Below, one piece after another: positions 35,263 through 43,933 of a DNA stretch of 44,055 nucleotides (positions are counted from its first letter, which is position 1; each line of letters starts with the position of its first letter). Below the pieces are notes generated by a model, which made no database searches, was not told where the DNA came from, and saw only the letters and a list, made by a program, of their open reading frames with translations. The stretch covers positions 1 through 44,055 of the forward strand of contig JAPDQM010000024.1 in assembly GCA_034505795.1 (NCBI GenBank), given 5' to 3'. The translations under genes and the position numbers were made by a program. Source of the stretch: Thermofontimicrobium_A sp034505795 (GTDB taxonomy: Bacteria > Zhuqueibacterota > Zhuqueibacteria > Thermofontimicrobiales > Thermofontimicrobiaceae).

Positions 35263-37356
35263 TTACATTCGTAATGATAGGCCAGTAACAAAATGCAGCA
35301 GTTCTGGCTGGTCGAGCAACATCTGGACCCAGAACAGAAAGCGAAGTGCCAGTTTATTGATGCCCTTTGATCGCGAAGCCGCCGTGCGACTGTTATTGGT
35401 GAAGTTGATATCCAGAGGAATTTTGCGGTCGGGATCCACGGAGGCCGATACCAGTCGAGTCGGTTTCAGATAGCGGAATTTTTTCCATAGCTCCTGTCCT
35501 GACCAATGCTCTCGAACAGTGTCGCCATTCTCGAATTGCACCAGAATTTCAACCGGAAATCGAAACGCACCCAATCGCCGCACGGTTACCTGGCTAAGGT
35601 ACAAAGGCGCCACTCCAGCAGAATCTGAACCGGCAGAGTCCGATGATGCAATGGCAGAGTCTTCTTTAATAGAAACCGCCGCGCTATCGTGCAGCGCCGG
35701 CGCCAACGTGCTATCCTGAAATTTTGCTCCGATGTCTTCACTATCTGAAAGTGATAGCGTAAAATCATAGCCAACAGCTTTCTTGATTTCCCGAGTAAAT
35801 ACATCGGTCACGCTATAATCGAGCACCGCAGTGGTAGACAACGCCTGGTCAAAAAACCAGCCGAGGTCCTGACCTGATACGTCGTTTGCCACGGCGATGA
35901 AATCCTGCGTGGTCGGATGCTTGAATTTCCAGCGCTCAAAATAGGTGCGCATGATCCGCTGCATGGTTTCCGGGCCCAGATAATTCTGCAACGTGGTCAA
36001 CACCAGCGATGGCTTTTGATACGAGTTGACGCCGTAGCTATTGAATGAATAATAATTCCATGATTTTTGAAGAATGGGATCCAGGTCCGGAGCAAAGAGA
36101 TAGGCTGCACGTTGCAGTTGCAGATCATTAATGCGCAGTCCCCAAAAATCAAACATATCACCAGTTGGGCCATATCGATCGGCAACGATTTGGTTCTCGC
36201 TGTATGAATTGATGCCCTCGTCCAGCCACGCCTCTTCGAATTCATTATTCGCCACGAGGTGATACCAATAGTTGTGTCCGAATTCATGAATGATCACCAT
36301 TTCCACCATCCGGATCCCACGCGGCAGTCCATAAGCAGTGCCTGCCGTGATCAGCGTGGGGTATTCCATGCCGCCAGTGGCGCCGGCGCCTCGTCGGGGA
36401 TCGACAATGGTCAAATTCGGATAAGGATAATCGCCGTACCAATTTTGAAAATATTCGATGGCCACTTTGGCGGCATCCAGATGTCGCTGTGCCTGATTCC
36501 AGTGATCTGGCTGGAGCAACACGCGAACCGCAACATCCTGCACCGTATCTGTCACCACAATAAATTCCGGGCTGGTGGTCCAGGCGAAATCATGCACATC
36601 TTCGGCATGGTAAACGTGGGTGGCCGTGCCATCGCCGTTATCCTGGCGCTCCACTTCGATGCCGGTGGCGCCGACGATATTCTCTTTGGGCACCGTGATG
36701 CGGACATTATATACTCCAAAATCGGCAAAGAATTCGGAGTTCCGATGATATTGATGGCAATTCCAGCCGCCATTCTGGTAAACGCCAATTTTGGGAAACC
36801 ACTGACCAGCGAAAACATATTCTTTTTTGGCACCACTTCTGGCCACTGGCGGCTCGGGCAATTTGGCTGTGAAATGGATATTTAAACTGATCGACTTGCC
36901 TGGCAGGACCGGCTGGCGCAGGGGCAATCGGAAAACCGTTTTGTCATCCACATCATCATTGTCGGGGTGGATGAATTCCATCTGCTCGGTCAACCGCTCG
37001 CCAGAAGGCAGGGTAATGTCGTCGATTTCGATGTAGCCCCAGCCATCATCCTGCATTTTATAGCCGCGATGTGAGCCACCTGATTCGATCATAAAGGTGG
37101 AACGATTGTTACGAAAAGCGTTCAAATAGAGGTGAAATTGCAACTCCGTTACCCGATCTGGCGATAGATTGATCCAGGTAAGTTTCTCCTGACCGACAAG
37201 CAGCCGCTGCTTTGTGTCCAGTGACACCTGGATGTCGTAATTGGCAATGCGCGGGCTAAGTGGCTTTTGAAAAAGAGTCGGCTGCGCCGAACTGACAGCA
37301 GCAAGAGCCAGAATGAGGCCCGTTATGAAAAAAATGATCACTTGTTTAAAGAACAT
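35263..37356 (-). CDS. Secreted M1-family metallopeptidase
   Basis: The 697-residue protein begins with a signal peptide (MFFKQVIIFFITGLILALAAVSSAQ). The M1 zinc site is intact: HEFGH (H357, E358, H361) with the third ligand E380 in EEAWLDEGINSY, preceded by GGMEYP (328-333), the counterpart of the GAMEN exopeptidase motif. The N-terminal part (about 30-270) is the usual beta domain. Such enzymes remove N-terminal residues from peptides; here it would act in the periplasm or outside. A Ser/Ala/Asp-rich stretch near 560-585 separates the catalytic part from a small C-terminal region. GGAG lies 7 bp before the ATG. Confidence 0.92.
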   Translation of the reverse strand: MFFKQVIIFFITGLILALAAVSSAQPTLFQKPLSPRIANYDIQVSLDTKQRLLVGQEKLTWINLSPDRVTELQFHLYLNAFRNNRSTFMIESGGSHRGYKMQDDGWGYIEIDDITLPSGERLTEQMEFIHPDNDDVDDKTVFRLPLRQPVLPGKSISLNIHFTAKLPEPPVARSGAKKEYVFAGQWFPKIGVYQNGGWNCHQYHRNSEFFADFGVYNVRITVPKENIVGATGIEVERQDNGDGTATHVYHAEDVHDFAWTTSPEFIVVTDTVQDVAVRVLLQPDHWNQAQRHLDAAKVAIEYFQNWYGDYPYPNLTIVDPRRGAGATGGMEYPTLITAGTAYGLPRGIRMVEMVIIHEFGHNYWYHLVANNEFEEAWLDEGINSYSENQIVADRYGPTGDMFDFWGLRINDLQLQRAAYLFAPDLDPILQKSWNYYSFNSYGVNSYQKPSLVLTTLQNYLGPETMQRIMRTYFERWKFKHPTTQDFIAVANDVSGQDLGWFFDQALSTTAVLDYSVTDVFTREIKKAVGYDFTLSLSDSEDIGAKFQDSTLAPALHDSAAVSIKEDSAIASSDSAGSDSAGVAPLYLSQVTVRRLGAFRFPVEILVQFENGDTVREHWSGQELWKKFRYLKPTRLVSASVDPDRKIPLDINFTNNSRTAASRSKGINKLALRFLFWVQMLLDQPELLHFVTGLSLRM

Positions 37357-37428
37357 CTTTTTACTCCGCGTCTAAAAATAAGAAGCCGGATGTTAAAAAT
37401 ATAAAACCAAAAGCGACTAGGATTATGC

Positions 37429-39255
37429 TTAACCCAGAATAGCTCCACGACAAATTTCATCCAATTGCAGCTCGCGCAGTTTCTCAGCGGTAGGAACGCC
37501 GTTTTCATCCCAGCCCATCAATTGATAATATTCTGACCGCATTTCATCCAGTTCCACGACATGGCCTTTGGCCGGGCCGGACGGTAATGGCTCGGTGAGA
37601 CACCGCGCCGGCAACGTATCATCTTTTTTAGAGAAGCCTTCCCGCACATTGAACAACCGCGCCAACGTCGTCGCCCGCTCGCCCACTTTTTCCAGCGCTC
37701 GTGGATTACGATAGTTGAAGCCAGTGCAGGCGTTGATCATCTGCCAGACTTCTTTCAACGTGAAACCGAATTTAGTAAAGTAACAGAGGATGGCAGAATC
37801 GATCACTGCGATATCAAGCTGGTTCATCTTGAATAGGGCCGCCTTGCCTGCAACGGCCAGCGGATCTGCGCCTCCCATTAACTCGCTCAAAGGCGAACCA
37901 TGCAAATGGCAGGCGCCACGCTCGGAAATCGCATAGCTCAGGCCCACGCCTTTGGCACCTCGGGGCAGATAGCCGGGCATCTCCAGACCCTTGACGTGCA
38001 TGGCAAATGCCTCACTACCGGGATAATTTTTGCTGAAATCTCGAACTCCCTTTTCTAAATGTTGGCCAATCCCTTCGCCCTGGCAGATCTTTTTCGTCAA
38101 CGCAACCAGCGCCTCGCCACTGCCAAATTTGGCTTCGATGCCATCCAGATCTGCAGCGTTCACCATGCCCCGTTGGAATAGCTCCATCACAAAACTGATG
38201 ATCACGCCCACGCTAATGGTGTCGATACCAAAATCATCACAGAGATAATTGACCTCAATAATGGCTTCTCGATCCGTAACGCCGCAATTGCTGCCCACCG
38301 CAAAAATGGTTTCGTATTCTGGCCCATCGATGCGAACACCAAGTTTTTTGTGTCTTGCTATTTTGGTGCAGCCGATGCCACAGCCGAAGCAGGCCGCCGA
38401 TTCCTTCCAGTAATCCTCGGTCCAGGTCTCGCCCCACAATTCTTTGTGTCCTTCGAATTGGCCGGACTGAAAATTCCGCGTCGGCAACCCGCCCGCAGCA
38501 TTGATCAGTTCCACAATATTGGCCGTGCCATGATCTTTCATCCGTTTGATCTGTGAACTCATGCGCAACATCCGATTGGCGACCCAGACCATTTCCTGAA
38601 ACATCTCAGGATCATGCACAGCCACCGCGCCTGACCCTCGAACCGCCACGCCTTTTAAATTTTTCGATCCCATCACTGCCCCTGCGCCGCCACGACCGGC
38701 CGTTCGAAGGTCACAGAAAATGCCGGCAATCGGCGCCAGGCGTTCCCCAGCAGGGCCAATCACTGCCGTTTTGAAATCCATTCCATATTTGGCCCGAAGT
38801 TTTTCTGTCGCGGCCATCGTTCCCAGACCCCAAATTTCACCGGCATCGTCCAATCGAACCTGATCATTGTCGATCACCAGAATTTTGGGGCGATCGGCTT
38901 TGCCGGTCATCACAATGGCGTCATAGCCTGCCCATTTCATGGTCTGCCCAAAAAAGCCGCCGGCATAGGAATCCAAAATCGTGCCGGTGGCTGGGCTCTT
39001 GGTGAAGACTCCCAATCGACCCGCCGTCGGTGCAGTGGTTCCGGTCAATGGCCCGACGGCAAGAATCAGCGGGACTTCTGGTGACAGTGGATCAGTATGT
39101 GGAGCTAGCTCATTATATAACATCAAACTGGCAAGCCCTTTTCCACCCAAAACCAGGGGCATAATTTTTTCATCTAATTTTTCAGTCTTGAAATTGCCAG
39201 TCGATAAATCAACTTTCAGAATGTTGTTCATGTAGCCACAATCACGAAGGGACAT
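37429..39255 (-). CDS. aor: Tungsten/molybdenum aldehyde:ferredoxin oxidoreductase family enzyme
   Basis: AOR enzymes oxidise aldehydes to acids, or reduce acids, with ferredoxin and a tungsten bis-pterin cofactor. The 608-residue protein shows the whole family: ILKVDLSTG and GGKGLASLMLYNEL at the start, GPLTGTTAPTAGR, AGRGGAGAVMGSKNLK, and the [4Fe-4S] ligands CFGCGIGC (C289, C292, C296) with the fourth, C491, in DSAILC. The pterin-site segment ERGACHLHGSPLSEL is also present. GGAG lies 7 bp before the ATG, so the eight residues before MNNILK are probably real. The next genes upstream are a four-helix-bundle gene and an aldolase-polyferredoxin fusion, whose ferredoxin part is the likely electron partner. 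The aldehyde substrate is unknown. Confidence 0.93.
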   Translation of the reverse strand: MSLRDCGYMNNILKVDLSTGNFKTEKLDEKIMPLVLGGKGLASLMLYNELAPHTDPLSPEVPLILAVGPLTGTTAPTAGRLGVFTKSPATGTILDSYAGGFFGQTMKWAGYDAIVMTGKADRPKILVIDNDQVRLDDAGEIWGLGTMAATEKLRAKYGMDFKTAVIGPAGERLAPIAGIFCDLRTAGRGGAGAVMGSKNLKGVAVRGSGAVAVHDPEMFQEMVWVANRMLRMSSQIKRMKDHGTANIVELINAAGGLPTRNFQSGQFEGHKELWGETWTEDYWKESAACFGCGIGCTKIARHKKLGVRIDGPEYETIFAVGSNCGVTDREAIIEVNYLCDDFGIDTISVGVIISFVMELFQRGMVNAADLDGIEAKFGSGEALVALTKKICQGEGIGQHLEKGVRDFSKNYPGSEAFAMHVKGLEMPGYLPRGAKGVGLSYAISERGACHLHGSPLSELMGGADPLAVAGKAALFKMNQLDIAVIDSAILCYFTKFGFTLKEVWQMINACTGFNYRNPRALEKVGERATTLARLFNVREGFSKKDDTLPARCLTEPLPSGPAKGHVVELDEMRSEYYQLMGWDENGVPTAEKLRELQLDEICRGAILG

Positions 39256-39289
39256 TTCTGTTCTCCTGGAATCAGTATAAAAATTAAAG

Positions 39290-39343
39290 GGAATAATGGA
39301 AAAATGGAATAATGGAATAATGGAATAATGGAATATTGGAATC
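39290..39343. repeat. 8-bp tandem repeat GGAATAAT, about 6.5 units
   Basis: Six consecutive 8-bp units (GGAATAAT with GGAAAAAT and GGAATATT variants) and part of a seventh lie between the AOR and four-helix-bundle genes. The reverse complement of the same unit lies on the other side of that gene. Confidence 0.85.
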
Positions 39344-39359
39344 TGGTATTCATCTAATA

Positions 39360-39782
39360 TTAGCTTTCACGATCAGAATTAACAAAACTATCTTGCCAGT
39401 CTCCTTCTGTTTGCTTTCTTTGCAATGATCTGATTAGTTGTATAAGTTCATTTTCCAATTTAAAATGTAAGCTGTCTAATTTTTCATAATCATCCTGCGT
39501 GATTTGATTCGCAGCGAGAAAGCTACAATAGCATGAATGAAATTCTCCGCACGAACCCAATGAAATATTGAGATGACTGAGATACTCTTTAATGCTGCGA
39601 CGACAATATCCTTCAGCGATATTCCGACTGATGCTGTGGGCAGCATCAATTGCGTTGGAATAGACTTTTTTTAGTTCAAACGGGAACTTTCTAAATATCT
39701 CACAAGCTAAAACATAGAGAGCAATGGCATCCTGCCAAACCCTCAACTGCTTAAAACCGCGATTGATATTTCTTCGCTCCAT
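39360..39782 (-). CDS. Four-helix-bundle protein (S23 / 23S rRNA intervening-sequence family)
   Basis: The 140-residue all-helical protein matches the family: FKQLRVWQDAIALYVLACEIFRKFP, then KKVYSNAIDAAHSISRNIAEGYCRRSIKEYLSHLNISLGSCGE, and a final helix with LENELIQLIRSLQRK. Members occur in rRNA intervening sequences and, more often, alone in the genome; relatives act in diversity-generating retroelements. No rRNA or retroelement is present here. A perfect GGGAGG lies 6 bp before the ATG. The gene is bracketed by inverted copies of an 8-bp tandem repeat and splits the AOR from the aldolase-ferredoxin gene, so it looks like an inserted unit. Confidence 0.9.
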   Translation of the reverse strand: MERRNINRGFKQLRVWQDAIALYVLACEIFRKFPFELKKVYSNAIDAAHSISRNIAEGYCRRSIKEYLSHLNISLGSCGEFHSCYCSFLAANQITQDDYEKLDSLHFKLENELIQLIRSLQRKQTEGDWQDSFVNSDRES

Positions 39783-39806
39783 TCAAGACCTCCCTTTCGT
39801 TCTTGC

Positions 39807-39838
39807 ATTATTCCATTATTCCATCATTCCACCATTCC
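39807..39838. repeat. 8-bp tandem repeat ATTATTCC, 4 units (inverted relative to 39290)
   Basis: Four units (ATTATTCC twice, ATCATTCC, ACCATTCC) are the reverse complement of the array at 39290. The array overlaps the 3' end of the aldolase-polyferredoxin gene, whose last residues (MVE and stop) are encoded by it. Confidence 0.85.
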
Positions 39839-41083
39839 CCGCGCTACAATTGCATCATATTTGCACCAGCGAGCACATTGGGGAGTACCGCTGCAGAGAT
39901 CGCAAATCACCGGATATTTTTCATCATCAAACCAGATCACTTTCGAGGGACAAACTTCCGCACAGGCGCCACAATGATCGCAGAGCTGTTTTTTCAATTG
40001 AATAATTCCCTTTTCATTGAGGAACAGCGCCCCAGGTTTACAGGCACGAATACAGGCTTCGCATAACGTACAAACATGTATTTTGTTCAATGGCGGTTCG
40101 TGCTCGATTGGCCTCGATTCGATCCAGAGCCTTGCTCGGTCAGTACCAAAGGTCTGGTGATGCCATTGGCTACAAACCGTTTCGCAAACCAGGCAGCCGA
40201 CACAATTTTTGGAAATCCCCCGCAGCTTGATTTTTCGATTTCGCTGCGGTTCAAAAATCTCATCGATGGTTTTGATGCCATGAACCAGGGCCACCAAATC
40301 TTCCACCATTTTTTTTGGGTCTTTGGCTTTCGTCACGTTGCGGCCGAATACGGTGCCATTCGCTCCGGCGCGTAGTGCTTCATCCACCAGTTCCAGCGCA
40401 TCGCGCGGCACGTCGGATTTGGCGCCACCCAAAACCAGTACCGGCACTTTCGACTGATCGACCAATTGTTTGAAGGTCATCACATCGCCAGTGTAGGGAA
40501 TTTTCAAAGCATCAGCGCCGATCTCGACCGCAATCCGGGCTGAGGCGATCAATATTTCAGCGATATTGACGCCCGTGACCATGCCGCCAACTGCCATGGG
40601 TTCGATGATCAGCGGCAGGCCAACCTTGCGACACTCCTGGGCAAACACCGCGGCCTGCTCGATATTGATGGCTTCGAATTCATCGCTGTAACCGATGAAA
40701 TAATAGATGGTGATGGCCGAAGCTCCCATCTGCAACGCATCTCTGGCACGAGATGTCGCCATCTTGCGGAATTTGATGACGGGAAGAACGTTGCTCACAT
40801 TGGCGCCGCCCAATCGGGGCAGGTTCATCCAGTCTGCCCGGATGATCACGGCAGGCTTATCTTTGCCTTGAAACATATAGCCCAGTCGCAGGGCCGTACC
40901 GAATGACATGAGCACGCCATCCGCTCCGCCAGCGACCACCTGTTCCAGAATTCGCTTAAGTTGGAGCACATTTTCAGTCGGATCAGACATCCATCCATGA
41001 TCAGCCGCGACGCAGACGGCTTTGCCGTCATTGGGATTGAAGAGTCGGTTCAGTCGAGCAGTTTTGCCGGGACTTGAATACAT
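39824..41083 (-). CDS. DhnA/LacD-type aldolase fused to a four-cluster polyferredoxin
   Basis: Residues 1-270 are a class I aldolase barrel of the DhnA/DeoC-LacD type: VAADHGW, GVLMSFGTALRLG, ADWMNLPRLGG, and the Schiff-base lysine K194 in GADALKIPYTGD, ending ANGTVFGRNV. Residues 288-419 hold 16 cysteines in four [4Fe-4S] motifs (294-304, 338-348, 368-378, 394-407), like the polyferredoxin partner subunit of tungsten AORs. With an AOR gene two positions downstream, the ferredoxin part probably carries AOR electrons. The aldolase could produce or consume the aldehyde that AOR handles. The ATG has AAGGA 9 bp upstream. The last few residues come from the 8-bp repeat. This exact fusion is not one I know. 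Confidence 0.88.
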   Translation of the reverse strand: MYSSPGKTARLNRLFNPNDGKAVCVAADHGWMSDPTENVLQLKRILEQVVAGGADGVLMSFGTALRLGYMFQGKDKPAVIIRADWMNLPRLGGANVSNVLPVIKFRKMATSRARDALQMGASAITIYYFIGYSDEFEAINIEQAAVFAQECRKVGLPLIIEPMAVGGMVTGVNIAEILIASARIAVEIGADALKIPYTGDVMTFKQLVDQSKVPVLVLGGAKSDVPRDALELVDEALRAGANGTVFGRNVTKAKDPKKMVEDLVALVHGIKTIDEIFEPQRNRKIKLRGISKNCVGCLVCETVCSQWHHQTFGTDRARLWIESRPIEHEPPLNKIHVCTLCEACIRACKPGALFLNEKGIIQLKKQLCDHCGACAEVCPSKVIWFDDEKYPVICDLCSGTPQCARWCKYDAIVARGMVE

Positions 41084-41162
41084 GCTTTGGCTTCCTTCGC
41101 TTTATGTTCATTATAACCTACCATGCTGATACAAAAATGGGGATCAGGAATATCCTAAATAT

Positions 41163-41185
41163 GGAATAGTGGAATAATGGAATAC
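41163..41185. repeat. 8-bp tandem repeat GGAATAAT, about 3 units
   Basis: GGAATAGT, GGAATAAT and GGAATAC follow one another between the pseudo-aldolase and aldolase-polyferredoxin genes. They use the same unit as the arrays around the four-helix-bundle gene. Confidence 0.7.
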
Positions 41186-41222
41186 AGATAAATCCGATCA
41201 GTCCAGTTTTCGAGCGATTTAT

Positions 41223-41978
41223 TCAGTTTCTCATTGCTGCTACCTGCTGGGGGTAATCAGGCGTTTCCAATATTTTTTCCCCAAATAAAACCCCCATCAA
41301 TTTCAAATCAAAAATCTGTTGCACTTCATCCCGATCGAAAATTTTTTCTGCTCGAACCAGAACTGGTACTGTCGACCAATTTGCAATTTGTTGCATGATT
41401 TCAGACCTGCAATGGGGAATGATCAGCGCATCAGCGCCAGCTTCCATCATGAATGAAACTGCCAATTTGATCGTATCCTCAAAATTAATATGACTGACGC
41501 CAGGTCCGATGGGACGAATATCGACGAAGACCGGCAGCGATAGCTCATAGCTGGCTCGCAGCAGATGGGAAATGGAGCGGATATTTTCGGCCTCGAAGGC
41601 GTCGCCAAAGCCCATGAGCAGCGTGGCTACGGCGGCAGAGCCGCCCAGTTGCAGTACATCCTCAGCCGATGAAATCTCCACGCGGCGAATTTCCTGCAAT
41701 GGCAGACAAAAATCCTGATCGCGATAGGCATTGGTCCAATCGACTCGCACCAGCGCCGCCGCTCGGTTTTTGCCCGACAGCTCACTGGCCAGATGCTCCA
41801 ATTGCCCCGGATTGACAACGATACCATTGAACAGACGAGTGAGCTGTTGCAGCACCTGAGCCAGATTTTCTAACCCAGGGAGTGCACCAGTGCACGAAGC
41901 GATCGTTGTATCCAGCAACAATGATCGGCCATCGAGAATGTCGCTCAATCGGATGGCTTTGCCAATGTGTGTTTGCAT
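41223..41978 (-). CDS. DhnA-type aldolase paralogue without the Schiff-base lysine
   Basis: The 251-residue protein aligns along its length with the aldolase part of the next gene: GIVVNPGQLEHL, ALVRVDWTNAY, SSAEDVLQLGGSAAVATLLMGFGDAFEAENI, LPVFVDIRPIGPGVSH and EAGADALIIPHC. In the last motif isoleucine (I186) replaces the catalytic lysine of GADALKIPYT, and the ADHG motif near the N-terminus is also lost. It is probably inactive as an aldolase and may be a regulatory or structural partner. GGAG lies 8 bp before the ATG at 41978. It is the first gene of the aldolase/AOR group and starts 13 bp after the stop of the cohesin-like protein gene. Confidence 0.82.
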   Translation of the reverse strand: MQTHIGKAIRLSDILDGRSLLLDTTIASCTGALPGLENLAQVLQQLTRLFNGIVVNPGQLEHLASELSGKNRAAALVRVDWTNAYRDQDFCLPLQEIRRVEISSAEDVLQLGGSAAVATLLMGFGDAFEAENIRSISHLLRASYELSLPVFVDIRPIGPGVSHINFEDTIKLAVSFMMEAGADALIIPHCRSEIMQQIANWSTVPVLVRAEKIFDRDEVQQIFDLKLMGVLFGEKILETPDYPQQVAAMRN

Positions 41979-41994
41979 CAACAGTTCTCCTGAT

Positions 41995-43842
41995 TTATTT
42001 GAGATGTAGCAGCTTTTTAACCGTGCTAAAATTTTTGGTCTTCAATTGGTAAAAATACACCCCGCTGGATAGGTCATCGAGCTGGGCTATGATCTGATGC
42101 TGTCCCGCAGGAAATTCGCCAGCGGCTAAGAGTGCCACCTGCCGACCGCTCACATCAAACAACACCAACCGAATGTTTGAACGCTCCGGCAGATCAAAGC
42201 GAATCGCGGTTGTGGCATTGAACGGATTGGGATAATTTTGAAATAGTTGAAAACGATCCGGCTTTCCGATGATAACCGAAATCGTCTGAGAATAATGGAA
42301 CTGTCCGTCAAAATCGATTTGCCTCAGACGGTAGTAATAGGCGCCTGCGTTCAGGCTTTTATCCGTAAAGGCATAGCCTTGCGGAACAATGGTCGTGCCC
42401 GCGCCAGGAACAAAGCCAATTTGTTGCCAGTTGGATTCCAGGGACCATCTCTCGATGCCAAAGCCATAATTGTTGGTTTCGGTAGCCGTTTCCCAGGTTA
42501 GCACCACATCCCGACCATTGACCCGGGCGGCCAATGCCGCAAGCTCCACCGGAATCACATAATTGACTGTGACAAGCCCATCATACGCCATGACGGATGG
42601 CTCGCCCTCGTTCAACATCATTTCAAGGAAAGTCAATCCGGATTGCATGGCGGGGCGGCCGATGACAAGAAATGTAAACTCGGCCAATAAGCCCTGTCCT
42701 GTCAGATCCGTGGCGCCAAAAGCACCCAGACGGATGGTATCCCCCTTGACGTTGACCATGCTCATCCAGCCAGCAAGAATTGAATTGGTCAAATTTGACC
42801 CGATATACTGCAGCACCTGTGACCGAAAATGCAAGGCCATGGAGACACTGGTAACGGCCTTATTGGTCACATCAGAGATGTAGACCGGTACCGTGATGGT
42901 GGCCGCCGTATCGGCGCAGAGGTCGGGAATGAAAACTGAGACTCCTGGACTGGTGCCGCCGGCAACGGTCAGTGTACTGTTACGGCCATGACCTATCAAG
43001 GTGTCCGGATAGAATTGAATACCCTGAAAATGAAGCCTTGTCGCCGTGCCGGGCAAACCGATGACTTGAAGTTGAATAAAACATAGCGTTCCGGAATCGC
43101 TGATGGCTGAATTGCCTTTTAATAAAAAGGAAAGTTTTCCCGGCACCAGGCACTCGATGGAATCCCTCCAGCTCTGCGTCAGGGTATTGAGTCGAACCAG
43201 TCCCAGGGCTTTGGCGACATATTTATTGAATGTCAGGCTGACGCGTAGCGAATCAATCGCCCGCTGGAGTGGATTGGTCAGGCGAATGGGCAATTCGATG
43301 ACTGATCCAGCACTGATTGAAGAATCCGGCAGGGTCAGCAATAGTCGCGAGGTCAACGTCGCGGGTTGAATTTGAAATTTTCCCGGGATGGTGGCTGCCG
43401 AAACCGATCCGGCATTTATTTTGATAAGATCAAAGCGGATCGTCGTGGTATCTCCATCGCTGCCGGTGACATCGAAAAAGAGATAGGTCAATACGCCGGC
43501 GCCAGCGAGTGGTGCACTGCCGCGCAACAGCAGCTCAATTCTTCCCGGCTTATCCGTGGCCAGGGGATTGCCCCAGGCCTGAGAGAGTGTGCCCAGCGAA
43601 TTGGCGCCAAGCGCGTCCAACACGTTCTCATCGAAGGTGATCGTGAGCGCGACAGAGGTGATTCCCAGACCGGTGACATCGCTGGTTCGTACAGGAATTT
43701 TCAGCAGTGAGTTCGCGCTCGTCACCGTGTCGGGCAAACTCAATGTGAGTGATTGAGGCAGCAACGGTGTCGCAATCCAGATGATAAGCAACCAGGCCAG
43801 GCCCAATTGCCGCCAGCTTGCAAAATGTTGATGGCTGTTCAT
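41995..43842 (-). CDS. Secreted cohesin-like protein with type IX-type C-terminal domain
   Basis: After a signal peptide (ending near LLPQS) the 615-residue protein has three cohesin-like beta domains. Each opens with a segment such as LPDTVTSANSLLKIPVRTSDVTGLGITS and carries ALTITFDENVLDALG-like strands (about 30-160, 165-300, 305-430). A fibronectin-like segment (about 435-520, TWETATETNNYGFGIER) and a C-terminal sorting domain with NYPNPFNATTAIRFDLP and SGVYFYQLKTKNF follow. Cohesins bind dockerins in cellulosomes, but this fold also occurs alone in adhesins, and no dockerin is seen here. GGAGG lies just before the ATG. It is probably surface-exposed or released. Confidence 0.87.
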   Translation of the reverse strand: MNSHQHFASWRQLGLAWLLIIWIATPLLPQSLTLSLPDTVTSANSLLKIPVRTSDVTGLGITSVALTITFDENVLDALGANSLGTLSQAWGNPLATDKPGRIELLLRGSAPLAGAGVLTYLFFDVTGSDGDTTTIRFDLIKINAGSVSAATIPGKFQIQPATLTSRLLLTLPDSSISAGSVIELPIRLTNPLQRAIDSLRVSLTFNKYVAKALGLVRLNTLTQSWRDSIECLVPGKLSFLLKGNSAISDSGTLCFIQLQVIGLPGTATRLHFQGIQFYPDTLIGHGRNSTLTVAGGTSPGVSVFIPDLCADTAATITVPVYISDVTNKAVTSVSMALHFRSQVLQYIGSNLTNSILAGWMSMVNVKGDTIRLGAFGATDLTGQGLLAEFTFLVIGRPAMQSGLTFLEMMLNEGEPSVMAYDGLVTVNYVIPVELAALAARVNGRDVVLTWETATETNNYGFGIERWSLESNWQQIGFVPGAGTTIVPQGYAFTDKSLNAGAYYYRLRQIDFDGQFHYSQTISVIIGKPDRFQLFQNYPNPFNATTAIRFDLPERSNIRLVLFDVSGRQVALLAAGEFPAGQHQIIAQLDDLSSGVYFYQLKTKNFSTVKKLLHLK

Positions 43843-43933
43843 GATAACTCCCTCCTATTTTGTAACCATTCATTTTTTTTGCAGCTCGCTGAAGACGCAC
43901 CGTGCCGAACGACTGAAGAAGTTAGAGATGTGA

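Noticed and set aside
39360..39782. rRNA intervening sequence
   Set aside because: The S23-type protein family suggests it, but there is no 23S rRNA sequence around the gene.
39290..39838. CRISPR array
   Set aside because: The repeats are 8-bp direct tandem units without spacers, and no cas gene is present.
41995..43842. Cellulosome scaffoldin
   Set aside because: Cohesin-like domains are present, but no dockerin, carbohydrate-binding module or cellulase is in the window, and the tail is a type IX-like sorting domain.
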